NCBI GenBank assembly: GCA_964450955.1
Contig: CAYVFI010000013.1
Location: 62,001 to 126,000 of the forward strand
Reading direction: 5' to 3'
DNA length: 64,000 nt
Source: CAYNWT01 sp964450955
GTDB taxonomy: Bacteria; Planctomycetota; Planctomycetia; Planctomycetales; Planctomycetaceae
Both the position numbers and the translations under genes were made by a program. Each line of letters begins with the position of its first letter. Within the stretch, counting starts at the first letter, position 1. This document shows positions 35,150 to 42,772 of this stretch, in pieces. The notes under the pieces were generated by a model, which was not told the DNA's origin, ran no database searches, and saw only the letters and a program-made list of their open reading frames with translations.

Positions 35150-36373
35150 CTACTTCGTGTCCGGCTGCGGCATCCACGGAACGTGGTACGCCCAGGTCAT
35201 GCCGGGAGTCACCAGCGGCAGCTTGCCCGGCTTGGCCAATTGAAACGCGAACCCAATGGGGCTTTTTTCCTGATGTCTGCGTCGACCGTTAAATCGCGTC
35301 CGGCCCCAGCGTTCGCCAATGGCAACAAAGTCGAACTTTGAAAATCGGCCCGACTTAATCTCAAACGTGGCCGAACCCACAACGGTGGTTTCAATTCCAC
35401 GCGCTGGCGTCTTGCCCTTCGCCTTTGTCGCACCGTGAATCGTCATCTGGATCTGCGTGGCGGTTCTTTCAGTGACGGTCGCCGCTATCTTCGAGCCCGT
35501 AGTTTCATTTGATTCGAACTCATCTGTCTGGCCTTTGACTGCATCCACGATATGCAATCGAGATAAACGCGAAACGAAAACATCAGGGAAGTCGAAGCTG
35601 TCACCCTTCCGCACATCCCGTGGCACAAGTGTCTGTAGCTCACCCTTTGAGAACCACGCGGCATCACGATTCCAGGTCGGTAGTCGTTTTGACTTTGGAT
35701 TCTTGTCCTTCGGCAAATCGCGAGAGTACCCGGTCAGGACTAACCCGTCGTGTGGGTAGTAGTCCTCCCAGCGATGCTTTGGCTTCTGCGTGACAACTTT
35801 CCGAGTCGTACGTTTTGACTCCGGTAATGCCCTCCACTTCGCAAGACCTTCTTTCAAAGTCGCCAGAACAATTTCAGGATCCAGATCATTCACGGAAGAT
35901 AGAAACTTGCCGTCTGCCGTAAACACGTAGGTCCCCTGCCGAGACGAACCCTTCTTGCGTTTTCCGTAATGACCGTGGTCAGACATCTTTTGAAAGAACA
36001 CGCAGTCGGCGTCGTCTTCAGTATCTAACCGCCACACTTCATCAGTGGTCGCCACAAACTGCTTTGCAATTTCAATAATGCGAGGATCTGACCAGACGAA
36101 CCGCCGGCCTTTGACGCCATTGTTTCAGGTGCAGCCAAACGGGTGCCCGTTCATGGTCCAAAGCAGAATCGGCTTGCCAGACTTGGCCCCCGCTTCAATC
36201 CCGCTGCGCAGGTCCGGCAACCAGTTGATCTTCATCCACGCAAGTTCATCCGCGCTGGGTTGAATGTGCTGTCGCCATGCAGCAGTACTGTGACCCGCAA
36301 TGGAAGAATCGTCGGCCACACATGACAACGCACTCATTGCCGTGACGGCAGCCGTTAGAAAAGCAATACGCAT
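35150..36373 (-). CDS. Candidate secreted selenoprotein, thioredoxin-like, with in-frame UGA
   Basis: One frame runs from ATG 36373 to the stop at 35150 with a single TGA at 36125-36127. Read through, it gives 407 residues: a signal peptide (MRIAFLTAAVTAMSALSCVA), then WLPDLRSGIEAGAKSGKPILLWTMNGHPFGCT, the UGA at residue 83, and NNGVKGRRFVWSDPRIIEIAKQFV. The pattern of AK-GKP-ILL followed by a cysteine motif and QGTYVFTADGKFL is thioredoxin-like, so the UGA falls in a redox position (C-T-U). The coding character is continuous on both sides, and a hairpin fitting a bacterial SECIS follows the UGA. The alternative is a simple nonsense mutation. The C-terminal 200 residues are unrecognised. Confidence 0.6.
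36090..36109 (-). promoter_or_regulatory. Candidate bacterial SECIS hairpin downstream of the in-frame UGA
   Basis: On the minus strand GGCCGG pairs with CUGGUC (two G-U pairs) around the loop CGGUUCGU. The loop begins 22 bases after the UGA, within the spacing of known bacterial SECIS elements, and has GG near its 5' side. The stem is short and includes wobble pairs, so this is only supporting evidence. Confidence 0.4.
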
Positions 36374-36558
36374 CAACTGCCTCAAAGAAAGCGGTCTGGA
36401 GTTCAACAATATTGTGATCGCATAAGATGGTTCGTGCCATCAACATTGGCGTGGCGGCACAATATTTGTCAGGAGGCTCGTTAAATCCACTGTGTGGTCG
36501 CGGTCGTAGTCTTGAAAGAGTTCACGGCAACAAGAAACACGAAATTTGAGAGAACCAC

Positions 36559-36948
36559 ATGAGCGTCATGGCATGGGTTTACATTGCATACATTCTCGTT
36601 TGCACGGTCATCACTCTTTGGGTCGGCGCAGTTTTGCGGCGGAATGGAGCCACTTTCGTTGGCCATGGGACGGACCTCCCGGAACCGCTGGTCAAGTCGA
36701 TGACTCACTTACTCACGGTTGGATTTTACCTGGTTAACTTCGGCCTGATCGCGTTCGCACTCAAAAGCAGCCGCGCCGTAACAACTTCCGACACAGCCAT
36801 TGAACTCGCCAGTACGAAAATCGGTGGAGTCACATTGCTTATCGGTGCGATGCACTTCTTCATGCTTCTTATCTTCAGCAAGCTGCGTCACAGCGAAGTG
36901 TTGGAACCCGTCACGCGCCGAACCATATCCATTAAACCTGCCCCTTAG
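36559..36948 (+). CDS. Small integral membrane protein (tandem paralogue 1)
   Basis: 129 residues, three hydrophobic helices (about 5-27, 47-68 and 88-110). Not a recognised family. It shares layout and motifs with the next gene: RRNGATF against YRNGRDF, LLTVGFYLVN against LVVGFVITK, and STKIGGVTLLIGAMHFFMLLIFSKLR against ATKIGFVCIVLGGMHLTNLWVFSAYR. The two are tandem duplicates on the same strand, about 155 bases apart. Confidence 0.7.
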   Translation: MSVMAWVYIAYILVCTVITLWVGAVLRRNGATFVGHGTDLPEPLVKSMTHLLTVGFYLVNFGLIAFALKSSRAVTTSDTAIELASTKIGGVTLLIGAMHFFMLLIFSKLRHSEVLEPVTRRTISIKPAP

Positions 36949-37103
36949 CCCTTACGGTTGCACCGAAGCTGTAAGGAAATGGGTGGCCGAGGTTGGAGCG
37001 AGGAACGAGTGAAACCCCGGAACGTGATTCGAACGTTCCACTTGAATCGGAGCGATACTGGTTCATAGCGCGGGAGTTTGCTTTACCGGGTCGCTGAAGA
37101 ACC

Positions 37104-37457
37104 ATGACAACAATCACACTTAGCTACCTGTTTATTTCCATCGCGATTGTTGTCGTGGTCGCGGGAACGCTGTACCGCAACGGTCGTGATTTTCTGGTTG
37201 ATTGTTTCGAAGGCAATGAGCCCCTGGCCGACGCCATCAACCGCATGCTGGTGGTTGGGTTCGTCATTACGAAGGCCAGCTACGCAATGTTGTTTCCCGG
37301 GTTCGACGAACCCGTCGATTCGCCGCTCAAGGGATTCGTACTGCTGGCCACGAAAATCGGATTCGTGTGCATTGTGCTTGGCGGGATGCATTTGACGAAC
37401 CTGTGGGTGTTTTCTGCATACCGCGTTGGGAAGCGAAGGGGCGGGGAGAAGGGTTGA
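37104..37457 (+). CDS. Small integral membrane protein (tandem paralogue 2)
   Basis: 117 residues with three membrane helices and a basic C-terminal tail (YRVGKRRGGEKG). It is a diverged copy of the gene at 36559. The last codons lie within a GGTTGAAG tandem repeat, so the C-terminus may have been altered by repeat expansion. Function unknown. Confidence 0.7.
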   Translation: MTTITLSYLFISIAIVVVVAGTLYRNGRDFLVDCFEGNEPLADAINRMLVVGFVITKASYAMLFPGFDEPVDSPLKGFVLLATKIGFVCIVLGGMHLTNLWVFSAYRVGKRRGGEKG

Positions 37458-37498
37458 AGGGTTGAAGGGTTGAAGGTTGAAGGTTGAAGGTTGAAGGG
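37451..37498 (+). repeat. GGTTGAAG tandem repeat
   Basis: Six to seven copies of the unit GGTTGAAG or GTTGAAG in a row. The stop codon TGA of the preceding gene is part of the first unit. Such short repeats are prone to slippage. Confidence 0.85.
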
Positions 37499-37525
37499 CG
37501 GTTTGCGATGCCGGTTTAGCGATGG

Positions 37526-38278
37526 ATGGTTCTTATTTTTAAAATCGCCACTTACAACATGCTGAAGGGCGGCACGAAACGCGTGCACTGGAAACGCATG
37601 TTGCTGGAACACGATGTCGACCTGCTGTTGGCTCAGGAATCATTCGCTCAAAACCAGCACTTGCCGCAATTGGAATTCTCCCAACTTGCCGGACGTTCAA
37701 TTTGGAACGCCGCGGGAAACAACAAGTGGGGTAGTGCGGTGTGCAGTAAATCCGGGCAACTGAAACGCGTCGCGATTCGAGGCTACAAGGGTTGGGTCAC
37801 GGGCGTCCGAATCACTGATGCGGATTGGCAGCCCGAAGGCACATCGACGCTGGTCGTTAGCGTTCATGCCCCAAACGGTCCCGGTAGCTATCGCGGTCAG
37901 GTCAATAAGATTCTCGATCGCATCGCGCGGGTGGCAAAAGGAGACGATGTCATTGTTGGCGGTGACTTCAATATTTCCATTAGTACATCGGCGGCTTCCG
38001 ACAGGCCCGTTCATAAGGGTAATCTGGCCGTGCAGCTTAGGCTTCAAGAAGAGTTCGGACTGATCAATTGCTGGCAAGCCGCCAATACTGACCAGCCAAT
38101 CCCGCAAACACTGCGCTGGACGGGCGACCGCACGATTCCGTATCACTGCGATGGAATCTTTGTTCCGGCACACTGGCAGGAACGATTGTGTTCGTGCGAA
38201 GTGCTTAGCGGGCCGGAATGGGATGCACTTAGTGATCACAATCCGGTGATCGCAGAATTCGACTCTGTGGAATCCTGA
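37526..38278 (+). CDS. Endonuclease/exonuclease/phosphatase (EEP) family protein
   Basis: Metal-dependent phosphoesterase of 250 residues. The EEP fold is shown by IATYNMLKGG at the start, LLLAQESF (metal-binding Glu), SVHAPN, VGGDFNIS (catalytic Asp and Asn) and ALSDHNPVIAEF (catalytic His) at the end. There is no signal peptide. Substrate not determined: DNA, phospholipid or inositol phosphate are all possible in this superfamily. Stands alone before the DUF1559 gene. Confidence 0.88.
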   Translation: MVLIFKIATYNMLKGGTKRVHWKRMLLEHDVDLLLAQESFAQNQHLPQLEFSQLAGRSIWNAAGNNKWGSAVCSKSGQLKRVAIRGYKGWVTGVRITDADWQPEGTSTLVVSVHAPNGPGSYRGQVNKILDRIARVAKGDDVIVGGDFNISISTSAASDRPVHKGNLAVQLRLQEEFGLINCWQAANTDQPIPQTLRWTGDRTIPYHCDGIFVPAHWQERLCSCEVLSGPEWDALSDHNPVIAEFDSVES

Positions 38279-38361
38279 AGGAAACGGCCGCACTTGATTG
38301 CGACCAATCGCCGACTGCGTGACAATCGGAGCAACCACAATTTAGCACCGAGCCAGCCAGT

Positions 38362-39312
38362 ATGAATAAGCAGACGGCTTCCCCGCGACGACGCAGCGGG
38401 TTTTCCATTATCGAACTGCTTGTCACGATAGCCGTTATCAGCATTCTAATGGCGTTAATTGTTCCGGCCGTCCAGTCGGCTCGCGAATCGGCTCGAACAA
38501 CGCAGTGCCGAAACAACCTGAAGCAAATTGGTGTCGCGGTCACCTCATTTGAGGCCCAACGTAAGTTCCTGCCACCATCGCGGACTTACGATCACTACAC
38601 CACCTGGGCGTTTGTGATTCTGCCACACATGGAACAGGTCAACCTGTTTGAATCGTGGGACCCCGCCATCAAGTATTACTACCAAACCGACGAAGCGCGG
38701 CTGACTGGAATCTCCAGCTACATCTGTCCCAGCCGCCGCAGCGTCGGTGGCAACAGTACGGCAGGCGACGACATTCTTTCGCCGCTGGAAACCAGTCCCC
38801 ACGTACCAGGCACTCTTAGCGACTACGCATGTGGAGCCGGGTTTGGTCCCGGTTGGAACTGGATCAATTCTGGTGGAGCGATGATTATTGGCCAGGTAAC
38901 CACAGACCCGCCAACGGTTCCGTTCGGAACCTTCGCGCCGCCGAACGCCAGACTACTTAGCTGGCGCGGTCGGACCGGGTTCAACAACATCACAGATGGC
39001 GCCAGCAATACGATTTTGGTGGGTGAGAAGCATGTCCGCCCCGATCGGTTCGGAATCGCACAGGAAGACGGAGCCGTCTACAACGGCGATCATCCCGGTA
39101 ACTTTGCTCGAGCAGGCGGGCCCGGGTTCCCGATCGCTCGGTTCCCCAATGACAACTTCAACAACAACTTTGGCAGCTATCACCAGGGTCGCTGTTACTT
39201 CGTCATGGCCGACGGCAGCGTGCGGGGCATCAGTCCGTTGATTTCAACCGATGTACTGGGGCGATTAACCACGCGTAACGACGGTGTTCCGATTTCAGAC
39301 AACGATCTGTAA
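38362..39312 (+). CDS. DUF1559 protein with type IV prepilin-like N-terminus
   Basis: 316-residue protein of a family massively expanded in planctomycetes. The prepilin cleavage signal is RRRSGFSIIELLVTIAVISILMALIVPAVQSARESARTTQC, with cleavage after G before FSIIE. The DUF1559 core has CRNNLKQIGVAV, TWAFVILPHME and the H-X9-DG end motif in CYFVMADGSVRGIS. It is thought to form pseudopilus-like surface structures. It is convergent with a lipoprotein gene eight bases downstream; such pairs of DUF1559 and small lipoprotein genes recur in planctomycetes. Confidence 0.94.
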   Translation: MNKQTASPRRRSGFSIIELLVTIAVISILMALIVPAVQSARESARTTQCRNNLKQIGVAVTSFEAQRKFLPPSRTYDHYTTWAFVILPHMEQVNLFESWDPAIKYYYQTDEARLTGISSYICPSRRSVGGNSTAGDDILSPLETSPHVPGTLSDYACGAGFGPGWNWINSGGAMIIGQVTTDPPTVPFGTFAPPNARLLSWRGRTGFNNITDGASNTILVGEKHVRPDRFGIAQEDGAVYNGDHPGNFARAGGPGFPIARFPNDNFNNNFGSYHQGRCYFVMADGSVRGISPLISTDVLGRLTTRNDGVPISDNDL

Positions 39313-39320
39313 GCAAGAAC

Positions 39321-39761
39321 CTACTCGTCGTCTTCAGAGATCCGTTCGACTTCAATGCGAAAGTCGTTGGGCTCTTCACTAACCGTGAATTCCAACTTCG
39401 ACGTGTTGAAGTTAGAAAATCGCGGATCCAAAACCAGCGGTGGCAGCTTGTCCGGCCGTTCGTACTTGTTCCCAATTTCATTTTGCAGGAACACAGCAAC
39501 CCGGTGCTTACCCGGCAACGCTCCATCCTCCGCTTCGAATGTGCCCAGCGTGAACTTTCCGTCAGCCCCAATCTGACCGATAGCCGTAATCGGCTTGCCC
39601 TCCAGTTTCGTTTCGAACTCCACGCTGCCATCGGTTAGTGGACTGCCGTCTTTGAAGACGACCGTTCCGGTCACCTGATGCGTGGTTGGATTCCCGTTGC
39701 CACAACCAACCATGCAACAAACTGCAATCAGAAGTAGTGTGTGGGTCGCAAACGTTCGCAT
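39321..39761 (-). CDS. Small lipoprotein with carboxypeptidase-regulatory-like fold
   Basis: 146 residues. A lipobox signal peptide ends in CMVGCG, so the mature N-terminal cysteine is lipidated. The rest is one beta domain, HQVTGTVVFKDGSPLTDGSVEFE through GKFTLGTFEAEDGALPGKHRVAV, the pattern of transthyretin-like repeats that planctomycetes place next to DUF1559 proteins. It is convergent with the DUF1559 gene. The ATG at 39761 was preferred over a GTG two codons earlier. A structural or surface role is likely; no enzyme motif is seen. Confidence 0.85.
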   Translation of the reverse strand: MRTFATHTLLLIAVCCMVGCGNGNPTTHQVTGTVVFKDGSPLTDGSVEFETKLEGKPITAIGQIGADGKFTLGTFEAEDGALPGKHRVAVFLQNEIGNKYERPDKLPPLVLDPRFSNFNTSKLEFTVSEEPNDFRIEVERISEDDE

Positions 39762-39838
39762 TGGCACGCTCTGAAATATTTTGAAGTGTGTTCAACCGCA
39801 ACAGGATACCGCCGTTTGCCCGCGATTCCCACGACTGA

Positions 39839-40060
39839 GCCATCGATCCGAAGTGTGAGCCTCCATCCAGGATCGTACTCAGGATCGTCGCGGCGTTTTT
39901 TATTTGCGGGATCTTTGGTGTCCAGAGTCTGCTGTACCTACTTGAAAGCGGCGAACCGGCAGCGCCTGATCCGAATGATGCCTTCGAACAGTTGACCGGC
40001 TGGCAACTGCCCCGAAACACCGACTACTTCAAGTTTCGCCAGGGCACTCCTTTTGCTTAA
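39839..40060 (+). pseudogene. Start-less open frame with coding character (possible gene remnant)
   Basis: The frame opens after a TGA at 39836 and runs 73 codons to TAA at 40058-40060 without any ATG, GTG or TTG. It reads as a membrane helix (VLRIVAAFFICGIFGVQSLL) followed by ESGEPAAPDPNDAF and a hydrophilic end, FEQLTGWQLPRNTDYFKFR. Codon use looks natural. It may be what is left of a small membrane-protein gene whose start was lost, or it may use a non-standard start. It fills most of the 391-base gap 39762-40152. Confidence 0.3.
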
Positions 40061-40152
40061 ACAGTCTCGTTATTGCGGCCTGGAAACCCAGTGCTTGCGA
40101 TGCGTTGTAACCCACGTCAGTATGTAGCTGACGGACCCACAACGGCGAACTT

Positions 40153-40641
40153 ATGACAACCATTCGAATTAGCTGTCCCGAAGGACACAAGCTGGTTATC
40201 AGGGAAGAACATGCCGGTAAAAAAATTCGGTGCCCCAAGTGCCAGGCAATCATGCAGGCACCAGCAAGCGACGCAGACGCGCCGGCTACCGTGAGCGTTC
40301 CGAAGAAGGTTCGTCGCCCTGCTTTTGTATGTCCGTCGGGGCACCGATTTTTGATTCGCAGCGATCAGCTTGGTCAGCAGGTCAGTTGTCCCTTGTGCGA
40401 ACAGACCGTTCGACTTCCCGGACCTGGCCAGCCAGCCATTGCAGGCCACGGGAACCCGCACGTTGCCAGTTCTTTGGCCGCCGTTTCCGCAAACGCGGGT
40501 GGCGAGACGGGGCAGGTCCCGATTTCAGGTGAAACTCAGGAGCCGTCGGAAAAAGCCTGGCCGCTTATGGTGTTGGTCGGAAGCGCAGCGATGACTCTGG
40601 TTGGCATCGCTGCGTGGCTGAGTCAACAGACTGACGTTTAG
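40153..40641 (+). CDS. Two zinc-ribbon repeats with a C-terminal membrane anchor
   Basis: 162 residues. Two similar N-terminal modules: ISCPEGHKLVIREEHAGKKIRCPKCQ and FVCPSGHRFLIRSDQLGQQVSCPLCEQ, each with C-P-x-G-H and CP-x-C, likely one zinc each. A low-complexity linker and one C-terminal helix (about 138-156, MVLVGSAAMTLVGIAAWL) follow. Such anchored zinc ribbons are frequent in planctomycetes and often sit next to kinase domains, but here there is only the ribbon. Function unknown. Confidence 0.75.
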   Translation: MTTIRISCPEGHKLVIREEHAGKKIRCPKCQAIMQAPASDADAPATVSVPKKVRRPAFVCPSGHRFLIRSDQLGQQVSCPLCEQTVRLPGPGQPAIAGHGNPHVASSLAAVSANAGGETGQVPISGETQEPSEKAWPLMVLVGSAAMTLVGIAAWLSQQTDV

Positions 40642-40900
40642 TTCCCGCTGCCGAACCTTGCACCTGGTTGGTGATTTCTTTGAGCATTTTGCGCAACAGA
40701 CAATGCGGCCGGTGATTGTGTTCTAACTTCCCTTGAATCACGGCGAACACAAGCACCACGCAGAAGGACGGTAGCAGCACATCAATTCCGATTGCCCTGC
40801 GCAGTTTCTGCTAACGCGTTTTCTGAACAGGTTCCATGCGGTCTCCACAGACTCAGAGCGCACGAGTTCCGCGGCTTGTCTGAAAAGCTGGAAACTTCGT

Positions 40901-41713
40901 TCAGACTGTGCAGATACTTCTTCGTCGGAACACGATGCCACCCGCGATCCACGCAGTCATCGCAATCCCAAGCAGGATGCCGACGTTCCGCACAGGAAAG
41001 TCACCCGATTCGATAATCAGCGCGGGTTTGTAGTATTCCATAACGCTTAAGAACGCGATGCTCTTCGCCGGATCCCAAAACTGCGCGAGGAAGTTTAGCA
41101 GGAACGAAAACAACAGCAGACCAAACACGGCTCCGATCGCACGACCCCGGCGGTTGCTGTTTGCTGAAACCAAAAACGTGATGGCCCCCACCGCCAGGTA
41201 GACTGCAAACAGGTTGGCCATCACACAAAACGTCTTGTACGCCCCCGGCAACATATCCGGCTGCAGCCACCGCGACGCAATCGTGTGACCAACGAATCCT
41301 GTCGTGAGAACCACAAGACCCGTGACAATCCAGCCAACGGTTTCGGCGACGTACAACTTCCATCGCGACACAGGTAATCCCAGCAGGAAGTCGACAGTCC
41401 CCCGATCCACCTCCGCCGCCGGCACGCGCGAACAGTACATGAGTTCGTGAGCCCAAATCAGCGACAGCACGGTTGGATGAACCCAAAGAAACGCCTGCAT
41501 CATCTGCGCCGTGAAACCATCGCCCGGGTCAACGCCCAGCATGGCCGTCAGGATTGGTTTGATGAATGGGATACTGTCAAACATCTTGTCCAGGTCACCC
41601 AACACCTTCGGCAACAGCGCCGTGAGCAGACCCATGATGGCAGCCAGCCCGATGCTAAACAGCAACACCGGCCCCCGCACCTCATAGAAAATCTTGCGAA
41701 GCAACCCGCGCAT
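40901..41713 (-). CDS. ABC-2 family transporter permease
   Basis: 270-residue membrane protein with six predicted helices, the usual ABC-2 size. The segment EVDRGTVDFLLGLPVSRWKLYVAETVGW is the typical cytoplasmic loop between helices 2 and 3. Its start codon shares one base with the stop of the ATPase gene (TAATG), so both are translated together. Substrate unknown. Confidence 0.88.
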   Translation of the reverse strand: MRGLLRKIFYEVRGPVLLFSIGLAAIMGLLTALLPKVLGDLDKMFDSIPFIKPILTAMLGVDPGDGFTAQMMQAFLWVHPTVLSLIWAHELMYCSRVPAAEVDRGTVDFLLGLPVSRWKLYVAETVGWIVTGLVVLTTGFVGHTIASRWLQPDMLPGAYKTFCVMANLFAVYLAVGAITFLVSANSNRRGRAIGAVFGLLLFSFLLNFLAQFWDPAKSIAFLSVMEYYKPALIIESGDFPVRNVGILLGIAMTAWIAGGIVFRRRSICTV

Positions 41714-42618
41714 TAGACGGTCTCCTTCGCAGTCGGTTGCGTGTCGTAATAGCCGCGAAATAAAGCCTCCAGGCTGGGCGGGCTGATACTGATGTCAACA
41801 ACTGCTTGTGCGTTCGCCCACTGAGTAACAGCCGTCGCAGGCCCGTCAATTTCCAGGAAGCACTCGTTTCTGTACTGGCGTTTGAACCTAACAAAATCCG
41901 GCCACGTGACTTCGCTTGCGGCCGCTTCAGATTCAAACGTTAGCGTCACACTTCGCGGAGCAACGGACTTGAGATTCTGAATACGATCGTCGACCACGAT
42001 CGCTCCATCTCGAACAATCGCAATCCGGTCACACAACACTTCTACTTCGCTAAGCGTGTGACTGGAAAAGAACACGGTGTTCCCCGCGATCGCCATCTCA
42101 CGCAGACACTCGGCCAACGTATCCTGCATCAACGGGTCCAAACCCGAAGTCGGTTCGTCAAGAACGACCAATTTCGGATCATGGGCCAAAGCCAACACCA
42201 GCGCGACTTTTTGACGGTTGCCTCGGGACATTTTTCTGACCGCCAGGTCCGGTTCTAACTTGAACCGCTCGGCCAGTTCCATGCCTCGCTTCGAAATGTC
42301 CGAACCACGAATGTCGCCAATGATTCGGAACGCCTTCGCCGCTGTCAGCCACGGATAAAGCCGGACATCTCCCGCCACGTAGCCAACGTCTTGCTTGATG
42401 ACATGGGAATCAGTCCAACAATCTTTACCCAGTAAGTTGCAGGTTCCCGACGTCGCCTTGAGGAACCCCATCAGCATGCGAATTGTCGTGGACTTGCCGG
42501 CTCCGTTGGGCCCAAGGAACCCGAATATCTCACCCGGTTCCACTTTCAGGCTGACATCAACGACACCGCGACGCGAGCCGTACGACTTGGTCAGGTTATT
42601 AGTTTCAATTGCTGTCAT
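41713..42618 (-). CDS. ABC transporter ATP-binding protein
   Basis: 301-residue ATPase. Walker A is GPNGAGKSTTIRML, the signature is MSRGNRQKVAL, Walker B is LVVLDEPTSGLD, and the switch motif is VFFSSHTLSEVE. The N-terminus TAIETNNLTKSYGSRRGVVDVSLKVEPGEIFG is classic for ABC-2 exporter ATPases. It overlaps the permease by one base. ATG at 42618 preferred over a longer frame. This pair is distinct from the gntR-controlled transporter at 31390. Confidence 0.93.
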   Translation of the reverse strand: MTAIETNNLTKSYGSRRGVVDVSLKVEPGEIFGFLGPNGAGKSTTIRMLMGFLKATSGTCNLLGKDCWTDSHVIKQDVGYVAGDVRLYPWLTAAKAFRIIGDIRGSDISKRGMELAERFKLEPDLAVRKMSRGNRQKVALVLALAHDPKLVVLDEPTSGLDPLMQDTLAECLREMAIAGNTVFFSSHTLSEVEVLCDRIAIVRDGAIVVDDRIQNLKSVAPRSVTLTFESEAAASEVTWPDFVRFKRQYRNECFLEIDGPATAVTQWANAQAVVDISISPPSLEALFRGYYDTQPTAKETV

Positions 42619-42772
42619 TAGGCTTCGCTCAACGCGTGGACGCGAATCATAGTCCACAACGACGTTGCGCGTCTGCTGGTTCAGGGTATTCGGTGCAAAC
42701 CGATCTGCGGTCGTGGTTCTGTGTGGCTGCTGAGCTGGTTAGAATCGAACTCCCACCCTGGAGGAAACGACC

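Noticed and set aside
40642..40900. Short minus-strand frames between the zinc-ribbon gene and the ABC permease
   Set aside because: Cysteine-rich, overlapping each other in different frames, with no start signals; probably spacer.
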